Source: Eutypa lata
Taxonomy: Eukaryota > Ascomycota > Sordariomycetes > Xylariales > Diatrypaceae
Assembly: GCA_022661535.1 (NCBI GenBank)
Contig: JAKULF010000005.1
Location: 4,526,001-4,590,000 of the forward strand
Reading direction: 5' to 3'
DNA: 64,000 nt
This document shows positions 1 through 11,600 of the stretch, in pieces (positions within the stretch are counted from its first letter, which is position 1; each line of letters begins with the position of its first letter). The position numbers and the translations under genes are program-made. Under the pieces are notes generated by a model, which searched no databases, had not been told where the DNA came from, and saw only the letters and a program-made list of their open reading frames with translations.

Positions 1-253
1 CTTGCATGATGGTATTCCGAATTAGGCGGTAAGGAATGCTACTGCTGCATACATACACACATAACGTAGACGCTACTGGTTTCTGTGTTGATTCCGGGCA
101 CACACATACATACTTAAGTACATATAGTTGAACCAAACGCAAAACCCATGTACTAAAGAGAGAAATCTTGCCGGCTCGTTACCTGACTTGACTCCAAGAA
201 CTTGATGAATATTTCAATACCCCTCGACTTGATTACTGAACACCTCGGCAAGG

Positions 254-2008
254 ATGCTGCCCCGACAATATTTCAGACATAACGTCAACACAACGGCAGT
301 AACGACGGCACGTCTCTGCCGTTCACCTCGACAAACACCACCCATAGCTCGCTTCTATAGCAGCGGCGGTAGCAGCGGTGAGGCAAACAAGACATCACCC
401 CCATCACCACCGCCGCCATCATGGTCCTCCCGAGCCCTAGCCCCTCTAGCGGCTGGTGCCGCGGGACTTGCCGTCGGCCTCTACTATCAGAAAAGAAGAG
501 CAAACCTTGGCGGTGGTACCAAGCAGAAGAACCCTTCGAGCGAGTCACGCGACCACCAGGACATTCAAGGCAGCATTAGCAATAATATTACTACTACTGA
601 CACCACCACCACTGCTACCACTCCTAATATCACCACCGATGTTCCGGATCTGAACAAGCTCGGCCTATCAGATCAGATTGCTTACGCCCCAACCCCCACC
701 TCAGAGGACGTGACACGGCAGCTGAACGAAGGCGCCTGGTCCTGCCGCCCCGGGCCCGAGACCGGGACCGCACCGGCCGTCGGCCGGTATGACGGCGCAC
801 AGCTAGGCTCGAACAGCCCATGCGAAGATGCGTACCTGCACGGGCGCTTCAGCAGCCCACTTGGTAGTAGCGGCAGCGACTGGATGGCATGGGCCGTGTT
901 CGACGGCCACTGCGGCTGGCAGATGTCGAACCTGCTGACTAGGGAGCTCATGCCGTCGGTGCGGCGGGCCCTGGGGGATGTTGCCGCCGCTAAGAGCACC
1001 GGGACGAATGGTGACGACGAAGACGCCATCCACGACGCGCTCAAGACGGCCTTCACCACCCTCGACGACGCCGTAGTCCAGACGGCCGCTGCCACCATCG
1101 AGAGCGACAGCCTGTCGTTCCCCGAGAAGGCGCGCCGGCTCGAGGCGGCGTACGCGGGTGCGTGCGCGCTGCTCGCGCTCTTCGACCCAGCGACCCGGAC
1201 GCTGAGAGTGGCGTCGACGGGCGACTGTCGAGCCGTTCTGGGTTCGCGGAAGGCCTCATCCCCTTCCTCATCTTCTTCTTCATCCCCTACCACCACCGCC
1301 ACCACCGAAGACGGCGACAACAGCAGTAACAGCAGTAACAGCAGCAGCAACTGGGAAGCGACCGACCTGACAGTAGACCACACGGGGGCCAACCCGTCCG
1401 AGATCGCTCGGCTGCAAGCGCAGTTCCCCGAGGAGCCGAAGCTGGTGTCGGGCGGCCGCGTCTGGGGCATGCAGCCGTCGCGCACCTTCGGCGACGGCAT
1501 GTGGAAGTGGACGGCGAAGCTGAAGCGGACGCTCCGCCAGCACTACAACGGCCTCAGCCTCCCGTCCGCCGCGCGCTACAAGGAGTACAAGGAGGGCCCG
1601 TACCTGACGGCCGAGCCGACCGTGACGACGACGGCGCGGGTCCCCGACGGCGGGTTCCTGATCCTCGCCACGGACGGCCTGTGGGATACGATGACGAGCA
1701 AGCAGGCGGTGGAGCTGGTGGGCCGGTGGCTCGATTGGAAGCAGCAGCAGCAGCAGCAGGCGGGGGAGAAGCCGAGTTCGTCGCCATCGACGTCGGACTT
1801 CGGACCTAGGATACTGGGCTGGAAGAAGAGCTGCCAGTACGAGGAGAGCAAGACGACAGTCCAAGACGAGAACGCGGCCGTACACTTGATACGGAACGGG
1901 CTCGGCGGCGCGGATGACGAGATGATCCGGGGCGCGCTGACGTTCCGGTACCCGAACTCGAGGGATATCAGGGATGATATCACGGTGCAGGTCGTGTTCT
2001 TCAAATAA
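254..2008 (+). CDS. PTC5: Mitochondrial PP2C-type protein phosphatase (pyruvate dehydrogenase phosphatase, Ptc5-like)
   Basis: A single open frame of 584 aa starts at the first ATG. Residues 1-38 are Arg-rich with few acidic residues, as in a mitochondrial presequence. Residues about 59-78 form one hydrophobic segment (ALAPLAAGAAGLAVGLYY), suggesting inner-membrane anchoring. The PP2C domain runs from about 155 to the end. Metal-binding motifs are visible: ED at 191-192, VFDGHCGW at about 215-222, GDCR at about 322, ATDGLWD at about 472, and RDDITV near the C-terminus. The DHTGAN...RL...FP segment and the WKWT...YLTAEPTVTTT block are typical of the PDP/Ptc5 subgroup, which dephosphorylates the E1 alpha subunit of pyruvate dehydrogenase in the matrix. 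Two low-complexity insertions (Ser/Thr near 335-365, Gln near 497) lie between core motifs and are probably surface loops. No intron is needed. The family call is firm; the substrate is inferred from homology. Confidence 0.9.
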   Translation: MLPRQYFRHNVNTTAVTTARLCRSPRQTPPIARFYSSGGSSGEANKTSPPSPPPPSWSSRALAPLAAGAAGLAVGLYYQKRRANLGGGTKQKNPSSESRDHQDIQGSISNNITTTDTTTTATTPNITTDVPDLNKLGLSDQIAYAPTPTSEDVTRQLNEGAWSCRPGPETGTAPAVGRYDGAQLGSNSPCEDAYLHGRFSSPLGSSGSDWMAWAVFDGHCGWQMSNLLTRELMPSVRRALGDVAAAKSTGTNGDDEDAIHDALKTAFTTLDDAVVQTAAATIESDSLSFPEKARRLEAAYAGACALLALFDPATRTLRVASTGDCRAVLGSRKASSPSSSSSSSPTTTATTEDGDNSSNSSNSSSNWEATDLTVDHTGANPSEIARLQAQFPEEPKLVSGGRVWGMQPSRTFGDGMWKWTAKLKRTLRQHYNGLSLPSAARYKEYKEGPYLTAEPTVTTTARVPDGGFLILATDGLWDTMTSKQAVELVGRWLDWKQQQQQQAGEKPSSSPSTSDFGPRILGWKKSCQYEESKTTVQDENAAVHLIRNGLGGADDEMIRGALTFRYPNSRDIRDDITVQVVFFK

Positions 2009-2237
2009 CCCCCACCCACTGCTGCTGCTAAGTATGTGGTAATGGGAAGGGGAAGAGTGGAGGATAAAACAGGTAGATAAGACGCATATGTGTGTGTGTG
2101 TGTGCTGGCTGATTGCGGCTGATGGACGCTACTGATGTCTTTTGACTGACTGCTCGGATGATATTTGCATAAGTCGGTGATGTTGGTTATTGCATTCAAA
2201 TCAAAATTAGCATGCTGTGTGCTTTTCGATGATCCTG

Positions 2238-2245
2238 TGTATATA
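2238..2245 (+). promoter_or_regulatory. Candidate Puf-binding site downstream of PTC5
   Basis: TGTATATA lies about 230 bases after the PTC5 stop codon and fits the UGUANAUA element predicted for the Puf protein encoded at 5.5-8.65 kb. It counts only if the 3' UTR extends this far, which cannot be seen. The motif is short and intergenic DNA here is rich in TACATA/TATGTA tracts, so a chance match is possible. Confidence 0.3.
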
Positions 2246-3282
2246 GCTGCATCGGAGAATATATGTGCTGTGAAAGGGGGCTTCATCCCATGTATCCCGG
2301 TATACCACAATAATAGCACAAAACTACGTGACACTGGCGAGTTAATGTTATGTAGGTTGCGTGCTAGAATTTGCATATCATGAGGGCCTCGATCGTAATG
2401 AATGGTGCCCTTTTTTTTTTTTGGTTCAAAAACAGCAGTTTATTCTATCCAGAGGTACACAAAGGCGGGATTGAATGTTGGCCATCTTAATAACCCCGAG
2501 GATGTCTATCAGGGGGGCTCAGTAAGGCTATGTAGGAACTGGTGATTGCGGTATTGGTAAGTCAACAAGCAAGTCAGCAGTACACCGAACGACCATATAC
2601 GTTTATCCCAACATGGCTTGTTCTAGTCACGCCCACTGTTAACCATACTAGCATCGGGTTATTTCATGCCTTAGCTCAGTCATCTGGGTAATGAAACCAG
2701 TATCGTGGTTGCAGTTCTATCATCTGATATAGAAACTAGCAGCTCGACGTACGTATCCCAATGGTACACTCCCTACCATATGTTCACACTCTAGATAAAT
2801 CATACCACCTATGCCACGTTAAGTAAGCTGTAAAATTTGTTCCATGGATAGGACCTTGTGCTATATAGTACGATCAACCCCCCTTTTATAGATCTCGAGA
2901 CTATATATACTCTTGCCCGTTACAGTAGCAAGGGATGTTTGTCAAGTCTCAGTCAGGGCTAGCCGTTTCACGCTCGAAATCCCAAGTAACAGAGGAGATA
3001 CATACTAAACCGAGACGATAGGCACACAATATGTCATTGTACTCGAATAGTAACCCATTAATTAGCCCTGGAATATTCCCACCTGGCTCCTTCCATGCCT
3101 TGATGTTTCTCTCGTGCCTTAGAGAGCTAGCTTTTTATGACATGGCCGCTATTTATCTATTCCCAGAAAAAAGAGAAAGCGTAGACTTGATTGTCAGTTA
3201 TCGATGGTCGGTCAACGGAAGAATCGGTTCTCAACATGATGAATAGGGGCAAAAGGAGAGAGAGAAAAAAAGAAAAAAGATA

Positions 3283-3492
3283 ATGCCTGGTCCAGGAATC
3301 GAACCTGGGTCTTCTTTTCATGCCATTCTGTGGAGGTGGATTTATTCGCACAGGGTGTGAAGGGCCACCCGGATGTTTTGCTGTGTACATTGGTACAGCC
3401 GCAGGGCATCGAACCCAAGACCTTCGGTTGTTTTGTTCTGGTTTTTGGGGGGGGGGGGGGGCGAAGATGTGTTACCACTACACTAACCTGGC
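3283..3492 (-). pseudogene. tRNA-like relic with one 5' half and two 3'-half-like segments
   Basis: On the minus strand a 5' tRNA-like segment starts at 3492: acceptor-like GCCAGGT, a perfect 4-bp D stem (GTGT/ACAC) with an AGTGGTA loop, then ATCTTCG, which could form the 5' side of an anticodon stem. A run of 15 C follows. A first 3'-like segment (about 3426-3398) has CGAAGGT, able to pair with ATCTTCG, and a TTCGATG T-loop, but its acceptor side does not match. A second (about 3316-3283) has a perfect 5-bp T stem around TTCGATT and ends ACCAGGC, which pairs with GCCAGGT with one mismatch. No anticodon loop with the invariant T33 can be assigned. I read it as a decayed or rearranged tRNA gene. 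Confidence 0.4.
3447..3461. repeat. Run of 15 G
   Basis: An uninterrupted homopolymer in the middle of the tRNA-like relic, where an anticodon loop or intron would lie on the minus strand. Its exact length is prone to sequencing and replication error. Confidence 0.8.
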
Positions 3493-4598
3493 TTCTGATT
3501 GTTAGACGGTAGACGTCTTATTATTACTTATAGGATTGACTGACTGGGTGTCTGGCCAACCTACTGACTGCCGAGTACCTACATACAGACATACAGACAT
3601 GCATACATGTATTATTAGGTAGATGGACGCGGCCTGATGCTTTCAAAGGTATGGCCAAAAGGCTCTATGAAAAAAACAAGCGTTGAGCAGTATCAAAACT
3701 CTCAAATCCCCAACGGGGTCAGTGTAATAATATGTATGTAGGTTGATGGTGAGAGGGGATAATATAAATAAGTACCACCATCTTTCCTTTCTACACATAT
3801 GCTCGATTCCTTATTCGAGATATTAAGAAAACGGACCATTATGTACCCCTTTAGAGGTCGAACGAAGATCATCTTCCTTTGCTGGAAGGTATATTGTAAA
3901 CAATTGTGATGTGTTTGATCTGGAGAACGGGTAAAAGAGGCTCTACCGTATGGGCTTTCGCGAAAATATGGGCTACTTACGTACTTATCTATTCATGTCA
4001 TCTTGATTATATCCGTCTCAGCCCCTATACTTATGTAACAAATAGCAAGAGAGAACAGCCCGAACGGAAGTATGATTACTTAGTTAAAGGGGGGTCAACC
4101 TAACATCATATACTACGTACCTACCTGGTTAAACTCGTGTCTTCTTCGGGTTTCTGAAGTGGGGGAATTAATGGGGGGTGGGTGCCATTCGTAGTTCCCA
4201 TACGCGCGCGTCTCGTACTTACCAACATACCTACTTATATACATGCTTACTAGTTACCTACCTACCTAAATAGTAAGCACTATACCCAGGTGAACGTGGC
4301 CGAGCATGGGAGGGAACGACGGATGCTGCTTAGCGTTCCAATACGATGTCGCATTGGGGGTCACCTAACATGTATGTTCCTATGTACAATACTTACTTAC
4401 CCTGCCCTACTGATACGTTTGCCGGTGCCGGTAAGGCTTAGCGGCCCCCTTCCCCCCGTCCTTCCCCTCCCCCCTATACTAGGATATAGCGTAGCATCCG
4501 ACCAACCTATTTTCGTCTCATCTTGTCCAATGTTTACCGGTGGGATGGCGCAAGCAGGAATGTAACCCATTTTGCAGCGTTTGGGTTTGATTTAACCT

Positions 4599-4631
4599 AG
4601 CCACCCACCTACTTACCTACCTACCTACCTA
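4599..4631. repeat. TACC/TTAC tetranucleotide microsatellite
   Basis: Tandem CTAC/TACC units in the spacer. The same unit recurs in many other intergenic positions (for example near 27348-27371, 47025-47045 and 47340-47380) but I did not see it in coding exons. Confidence 0.7.
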
Positions 4632-5526
4632 ATGTGGTTAAATTTTAGTTATCTGTCGATCAAATCGAATCGAATACAACTCGACTCGTCGCGAATGCCG
4701 ACAATGTCGTCTCTTTTGGGGAATAAGGCACATGCACAGAGTAGAAAATAATTATCGGACACACTGGTGTAAAAACAATGACATGTATTAGTATTCATGG
4801 AAATCGGTAAGAGTAGAGCTAAAAGCACCTCGACAAGAAGAAGCTACTGATAATCGAATCACCGCCTGCTCGCTAGCTCGGCCCTTGAAATGGAAATCGT
4901 GTGCTCGGTGTTGAAATGTACTATGACGAGGATGCCCTTTGTCTATGCACCGGAATCTAAAGGCCAACTGTTCCGTTTCTACAACCTCTTCGCGCCGCGC
5001 CGATGTGGTTGGACCCTTTTCTTCGGTGACTCTATCCCGCTGAACCGGTATAAATACAAACACCATACTTCCGCTTGCTTAGTTATAATGTCCCATTTCC
5101 CTGGTCCCGTTTTCCGCTTTTGTTCAAATCAACAGTTCCGGTGAAATGTTCCCGATAGCAAAATGCAACGCTGTATATCTTGCCGGTGACCTCATGCGCC
5201 CATGTCCTGCCCCTGTCCTGCCCCTGAATACCCGACCATGCCCGTTTGTACACCATTCGGAAAACTAGGAAGGAGTCCTAATTCCGCCTCATTAATCGGC
5301 CGTGCAGGTAGTAAATAGATGATAGTGATGAAATGACATGCGAGAATTGAATTAGTCTTTGTCGTGCAAAACAGACCATGCAAACCCAGTGTTAAGTCGT
5401 CTGTGACGACAACCTTGTATCCATAAACCCCCATTACGCTATATTGAGCACGGTCTGTAGACCAAGTATTCGCCGAGAAATCAAGAAAAACAGCACGCGG
5501 TGTGATAATATAATAATCAATAAGCC

Positions 5527-8500
5527 CTACACGCCGTTCACTTGCGCGATAGGGGCAGATTGGCCGTTAACCGGAGGCTCGGCCTTCCCGGTAACAGAAT
5601 CTTCGATGTTGTCGGCATTCGTACTTGGTGGACCAATGCTCTGAGGACTACTTTGCTCTGTGGTGAGAGACGGAGTTGGTCCAGTAGAGGCAGCATCACC
5701 TTGTAAGCCTTGTCCACCTGGTAACGAGGGTATCGTAGTGGTCACGGTAGGCCTAGGGTTTGTGCCGTTGGTCGCCCTCTCTTGGATAATCTCGTTGATG
5801 AGCCGATCAATGGCCACAATCTGTTTAGTGCCGTTTCCACCGCCGTTGCTACCGCCCCATTTTTTGATATTAAGACACGAGGCGTTCACGTCTTTAACAA
5901 AGGCCTCCCATTCTGGCCCATCAAGGAAATTCAGCATTTTCTCTGTAAGTAGGTCAGTCTTGCTCAGCAGTAATATGTTCAGAAGCAATGGACGTACGAA
6001 TTACGTAATTTCCGAACTGGTCCTTGATTACGAACGGAAGTGGGCTCGACCCATCGCTATTCACTACACACAGTTGGGCTTGAATCGCCTTCCGCTGCTC
6101 CGGAGTGCCAAACTCGATGCACTGCTCGACAACGTTAGACGCAAACTTGTGCTTCGAAAAGGTAGCAACATTTTTGGTGACCAATTCGATCATTTTGTCC
6201 CGATCTTCCGGCTCGCCATGTTCGATGATGTGCTGCGCAACGTAATTTCCAAATGTATCGGTGATGAGAAAATTAGCGTGCGTATGGATTTCGGCCATCG
6301 TAGAGCTCTTCTCGGCGTCTGAACCACATTCGAGAATCCGCTGGATCACACGGCAACCGTAATTATGAGCTGCGAGTTGATCGACTTGGCCATGGAAGAC
6401 ATCCATGACAGCGGGGATGCACTGGTTAGGGAACATCTGAATGATCTTCTGTACGACGTGGTTCCCGTTCGAGTCCTTGACGATGTACATAAGCTTCTGC
6501 TTCAGTTCTTCCACAATTTCAGCTTGCTGTTCGACAAGCACATGCTCTAGGGCCTATTATATTGTCAGTTACGATGACTCATCTCAGCAGCTGACAGTTC
6601 TGGATCTTTACCTTCTGCACTACGCGGCATGCATACATCTGAGTTGACAGCTCGGCTACTTTGCCCTTCATCATAGTCGCAAGGATCTTCTTCTGGACTT
6701 GGTTGCCGTGCTCAAAGAACTTCTGAATCACGTAATTGCCAAATACATCTTTCATTAGCTGGATTGCGTTAGGCTCAACCTCCCGGAATACTTGGTCCTT
6801 TTCGTCGCTGTTCGCTGTTGTGAGCCTCTCCTGTATGAATCGAGATCCGTGTTGGTCGCCACTGAACTCAACGACGTGGTCGTAAATATCCTAAAACATA
6901 TCAGTCACATTTCCTTGAGGCTTGAAACATCCGGTCATACCTTCAACTCATAACGCTTCGACTTGCCATTGCCCCGAAATTCTTCAAGGAGCACACTCCT
7001 GACACCCTTGCCAGGGTCGACATCCTTGCTAGGTCGGATGGGAACATGAACAGGAGCAGGAACATATGGATAAAGCTGCACGCCGGGTCGGAAATGGGGA
7101 TTCTGACTAAATTGGTCGTAAGGGTTGGAGTACTGAGACATATCTGGGTTATAGTATTGCGAAGAATAGTATGGTGACGGCTGCTGGGGCAGATACTGAG
7201 GAGAGACATGCGGTTGGCGATCAACTTCGTGAAGGGCCCGTGGATCCCGCGTGTTGGGCTTGCTCCATGGTTCAGCCCGCGGGTTTGGCGTGCTGCCAAA
7301 CGTCCTTGGACTGTTGAGGTTTGGCCGAAATACGCTTCCTGCAGGCGAACCTCCTCCTAGAGCCTTCTTCGGATTATAGTACGTTCCTGACGACGGATCC
7401 ATGAAGTTATCTGGCAGCCCATATCCCCTTGGACCGCTCATCGGATCAAATGACCAAGGCGATGAGTTGGGGTTGAACTGAAATGGTTGGCTGGCTGGAT
7501 TAGTGATCCCATTGGTGACATAGCCATTTAAAGACGGCGCAGAAGTTTCTTCCAGGCTAAGCTGCTGGAGAGCATCATTGAATTTCTTGTCTGAAACCTC
7601 AGAGTTAAAGGCAGGCATTCGTGAGCGATTAGACCCTTCAGTTGGGAACGAAATCGAGTGGTTAGGAACAGAAGGGCGCTGATTATGGAAGGGGCCATGG
7701 CCTGCTGTGTTCGGCTTGAAAGAGTAGTCGCCGAAATGGGATGGAGCAAGGTTCGATTCCGCTTCAGATTGTCGGGTGATGCTACCCTGCCTATGGGCGT
7801 TGAAAGGGGCATACGGTGATTCGCTTGAGTTGCGTCTGTAGACGCTAGAGGTATTCATACCTCCATATAGTCCCGATGGCTCTGCTGCATCAGCTGTCGA
7901 GTCGCCATAAGTTGGGTATTTAGTGGATGGAGCAGTCCCGTCCATATTTCCTGTTGGCTTCTGTCTACTCGTGAAGGCTGACCCGTTTTGACCCCCTAGG
8001 GATGGGCGTGCGAAGAATTGAGAGTTGTTCGCCATGTCGTGCATGTCTCTAATCCGCGTCGGTGATACATTGCCCGAGGCTGACGGCTTATGAGCCGAGG
8101 GAGCAGAAGAGTTCCATATTACACCTTGAGAACTCCATGGTACAGCTTCAGACGACGGGTTGAGCTGAGCAGAACCAGACGGCCCAGTGGGTGACGTCTC
8201 ATCAGATCCTACACTCACAGTTAGCCACCAGCATCCCATCGTGTTCGCGCGTATGTGTTCAACCTACCTCTAGAGCCTGTTGCATCTCTGTTGGCACTCA
8301 GCGAACCCCCAATAATCTTGCTACCCCATATATCATTGGATGGCCATCGAGGATTGTTGAATGATGAACCAATAGGCTGTGTGTTATCTGCGGAAGAGCC
8401 CGACATGCCAAAACTCGAAAACCGATTAGGGCGACCCTAATAATAAACCAGAAGTCAGCCAAGTGCACCCAAATAGTAGCACTCAAGGCCCTCCTAAATA

Positions 8501-8650
8501 ATGTCTAAACCGTGCACGACGTAGACGCCATCTTGCCGCAAGGCATAGACAATATACTAGCCGTACGGCTGCAGCCTGACGGATATGATATACCCAGGGA
8601 GTCCTCTTAAGTTTGGAGGTGTATAGATATTTACTCACAGCCATCGTCAT
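5527..8650 (-). CDS. PUF3: Pumilio-family (Puf3/PUM-type) RNA-binding protein
   Basis: Six-exon model: 8650-8639, 8436-8268, 8208-6941, 6890-6612, 6553-5998 and 5942-5527, giving 899 aa. The first coding exon is only 12 nt (Met-Thr-Met-Ala); if it is wrong, an in-frame ATG at 8406 starts the protein 14 residues later. Residues 1-470 are Ser/Asn/Pro-rich and disordered. The Pumilio homology domain runs from about 475 to 810, with all eight repeats. The base-contacting residues read, repeat 1 to 8: SRQ, NYQ, CRQ, NHQ, CRQ, NYQ, SNE, NYQ. By the known Puf code this predicts UGUANAUA, as for human PUM1 and yeast Puf3. Puf proteins bind 3' UTRs in the cytoplasm and recruit the Ccr4-Not deadenylase; the Pop2 subunit is encoded at 51.4-52.9 kb. 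A C-terminal tail rich in Thr/Pro/Ser follows the domain. Family certain, Puf3 orthology inferred from domain and length. Confidence 0.93.
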
Positions 8651-11600
8651 ATTTTGTCCTCTCGGGATCGTTCAAGTATTATTAGGTTAAATTAAAGTTT
8701 CGAAACTAGCGACTCCGCGCCAGAGTTTCTGTAGAAGGTTTGGAATGATAATCGTCTGTAGCAGCAAAGATTAGGACCGTCGTTGTAAAGTATGATGTCC
8801 AAAGGTATGTCCGGGGGGTGAAGGCAGACGCGCGCAAAACGCCAGAAAATAAATAGTTAATAAACTGTTGTATATACGAGGAAGATATGCGACACTCTAC
8901 TTCACGGTACTGAGCTGCGATGAGGCGCAAATAAGTAGTGTTAGTTAATGCTCTTAAGCCTAATATAGGGGGTACCGGGCATTCATGCCTTTCGAGGTAG
9001 ACCCAATCCAGAGACAGGGCGATATGGAGTTTGGAAGTGTAATATTGGACGTGCGTCTTACCAAAATCCTGTATGTTCTGTACCGTTGCTGTTCATTCGG
9101 ACGCCACAACAACCTAGAGAAACGACTGGTATTGAACCAGCGGTGTCACAGATGGAAGGAGATTCACAAGGAGCCCCGCGCGTACCAATATAGCGACGAT
9201 AGTGGCTAGTAATGTTGGATAGTGAAATTTGACCGACCGTCATCCGTCGTGTAGATTCGATAGCGATGGAGAAGGGCACGATCGATCTAGAAGACGTCGG
9301 AGGAGGGGAGGGGGAAAGCGAGGCGATGTTGGATAGATCGGTTAGGCAGTAGGCAGGTAAGCAGGCGAAGAGAGGGCTGAGGCAGGTAGATATGCAGATT
9401 GTGCATATGACTATGGCGCAAGGACTCTTGGATGGGAAACCGAGGCCGTTCTTGAATGGTTGGAAGAGGATGCTCCTGTGGAAGGTATAACGAGGCTTCG
9501 TCTGGTTGCGATAATAATTTTTTCGTGAAATTTGTGATGTTAAATAGTATCGGAGGCGAATATGTGCCGTATGTACGAATATATGTATGTTTCGATGATG
9601 ACTGCAAGATGCAAGAAATTAAAAAAAGATCGAGAATATTTAGGCACAGCTTCTGAAAATTATATGCCTTTGTTAGACTTTTAAATTCAAGAGGCCTTCC
9701 TTCGCACAGAAGAAAACAAAACAAAAAAGATAAAGAGAGGTAGAGAGATAAACTCTCAAAACCGTTCCTAGTCCTGAATTTTAACAGGTTGGTCCTTCGT
9801 GGTGCTATGTCCAGGTAAGGTTTGCGGGATGAAATGAGGCAATCAGGTCAGGCCCTATGTTGGATTCAGATTGGGGATTGTAGTGTAGGTTGGTCCTTTC
9901 ACGCGGTAGAGAGTCCCCCAAGTTTCAGTGGACCAATTATCTGGACAGGGGATGGGGGTTTCCCAATATAATCCTACTGGAATATACCTGTATGTATGTG
10001 TGTAGTTATGTATGTACTGTATTGTACCTGGCTACTGGAGTAGGTTGTAGCAGGCTAGGCTAGGCTAGTACCAGACTTAACCAGATCAGAACGATGTTAT
10101 GTACTGTGCGTGGGCTCTTGCGTCAGGAGGGAGGGGTGTCTCGACAGCAAGCTCAGCACTGGTGTTGGCTTTTAGAGTTACCTAAGGTGCAAACATAGAG
10201 ATACCTAGTTATGTAAGTAGGTTAGGTACGTAAGCAGAAAATTATCACCGAGTACGGCGTTTTGCGTAGGTTGGTTAGGTATCTTGGGTATGTACTTTTA
10301 GACAGCCTGAGCGCTAGGTGGTGCGGTCGAAGCTTGTCTCAAAGGGCTGAATGTATTGTAACCCTGACCCTTCAATCTTGGTGTAGCTGATGGCCTTGGT
10401 TGCTTGGTTGCTTTGCTTGTCTGCTTGTATGCTTGACTGCTTGCTTGCCAACAAGTCCCTAAACTGGTTGGCTGGTAGGCCGTTTGCAGGTCGAGGACTG
10501 TCACACTACTGTTGATTGGTTGTAGTGCTCTATAGTTAGTTAAATTTCTGCTCGATGTAGGTTGTGGTATAACAAGGTGGATAAAGTGCTCTGCGTAGGT
10601 ATGTTTGTGATAAGTCGTCTTCGAGGTGGATCTCGAATCTGGCTAGTTGGTGTTGGTTGGAATGTGGAAAGAATGGGATAGGTATGCTATGCGCTACCAA
10701 CGCCTTGCAGCGCAGCACAAGACAGTACAGCACTCGCTAAATGCTCGTTTCTTGCCCTCCTCTTCTCCGAGTCCAGGTAAGTAAATTTTATTCCGGGCTA
10801 AGAAAGCTGTGCTCGGGCTGTATATACATCCAAACACCTTCCAACCGGTTACTGATGGAAACAGTACAGAGATCGTCCCACTGGAAACAATAAGAAAGCG
10901 CGGGCGCGGGTCGTTGTTCTAAAATAAAATAAAAATATGGAGTGACGGGATCTCTTTAGATGTGGTACGCTAAGTAGAGTTGTTGGAGGAGGAGAATGCA
11001 ACGGGACTGGCCAGAGTGACTTGCCCGTCTATCTCCGGGATTTGACGTAGCTGTGTAAATGGGGGTATAAATGGGTCCCGATGCACTAAGTTAGCGTCCG
11101 AGTTATTAAGATTAGAAGCTTAAAAATGGACAAGCGACGCAGGCGCAGCCAATGCCGGTCAAATCTTGACCATTTCTTGCAGTAGCGCTTCTTCTTTTTT
11201 GTTGTTGCTTTTCTTATCTCGATACGATTTTGATGAACAGACAACCCCTCAGTAACCGGGCGTTGCACTTTTTTTTTTAATTAAAAATAGTATCGACTGT
11301 GGTATGACGGGTGTGTAATGGACAGCTAAGAAGAGCCTAAGCCGCTTGGTCAACAATTGAACCTTGTTGTGATGGGGAGGCCTAGGGTTTGCTAATAGGA
11401 CTGAGTCCATGGAAAAGACAAGGCTAGCATGCGGGGAGATCTAGATGCCAGATGTGTAATCGAACCCAGACAACACACTCAGCCTGCTTGTTCATCCTTG
11501 GGTAGGAAATGGGATTTCATCGCCATGTTGCCAGCTATCAACCAGGGTATACCGCTGTTATGGCACTTACCACCGGCATGTGATGATCTAAAGAACATAG

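Larger units (their letters stand above)
2009..5526. other. Gene-poor spacer between PTC5 and the Puf gene
   Basis: About 3.5 kb without a convincing coding region; open frames are short and show neither splice structure nor recognisable protein. It holds the PTC5 3' region with a TG repeat near 2088-2104 and a TGTATATA site, a tRNA-like relic (3283-3492) with a run of 15 G, and CTAC/TACC tetranucleotide tracts near 4250-4270 and 4600-4631. The Puf gene is convergent, so both flanks are 3' ends. Confidence 0.6.

Noticed and set aside
682..1885. Long antisense frames across the PTC5 gene
   Set aside because: Explained by high GC and codon bias of the sense gene; no independent protein features.
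8221..8239. Start at ATG 8226-8239 region for a shorter Puf protein
   Set aside because: This part lies in the intron between 8267 and 8209; splicing gives a phase-matched longer N-terminus.
9058..9220. tRNA-like T-arm (GGTTCAATACC) on the minus strand
   Set aside because: A possible T stem is present but I could not find matching acceptor, D and anticodon stems within 75-110 bases.
11455..11475. TTCGATT motif resembling a tRNA T-loop
   Set aside because: The flanking bases do not form a T stem and no acceptor arm is present.
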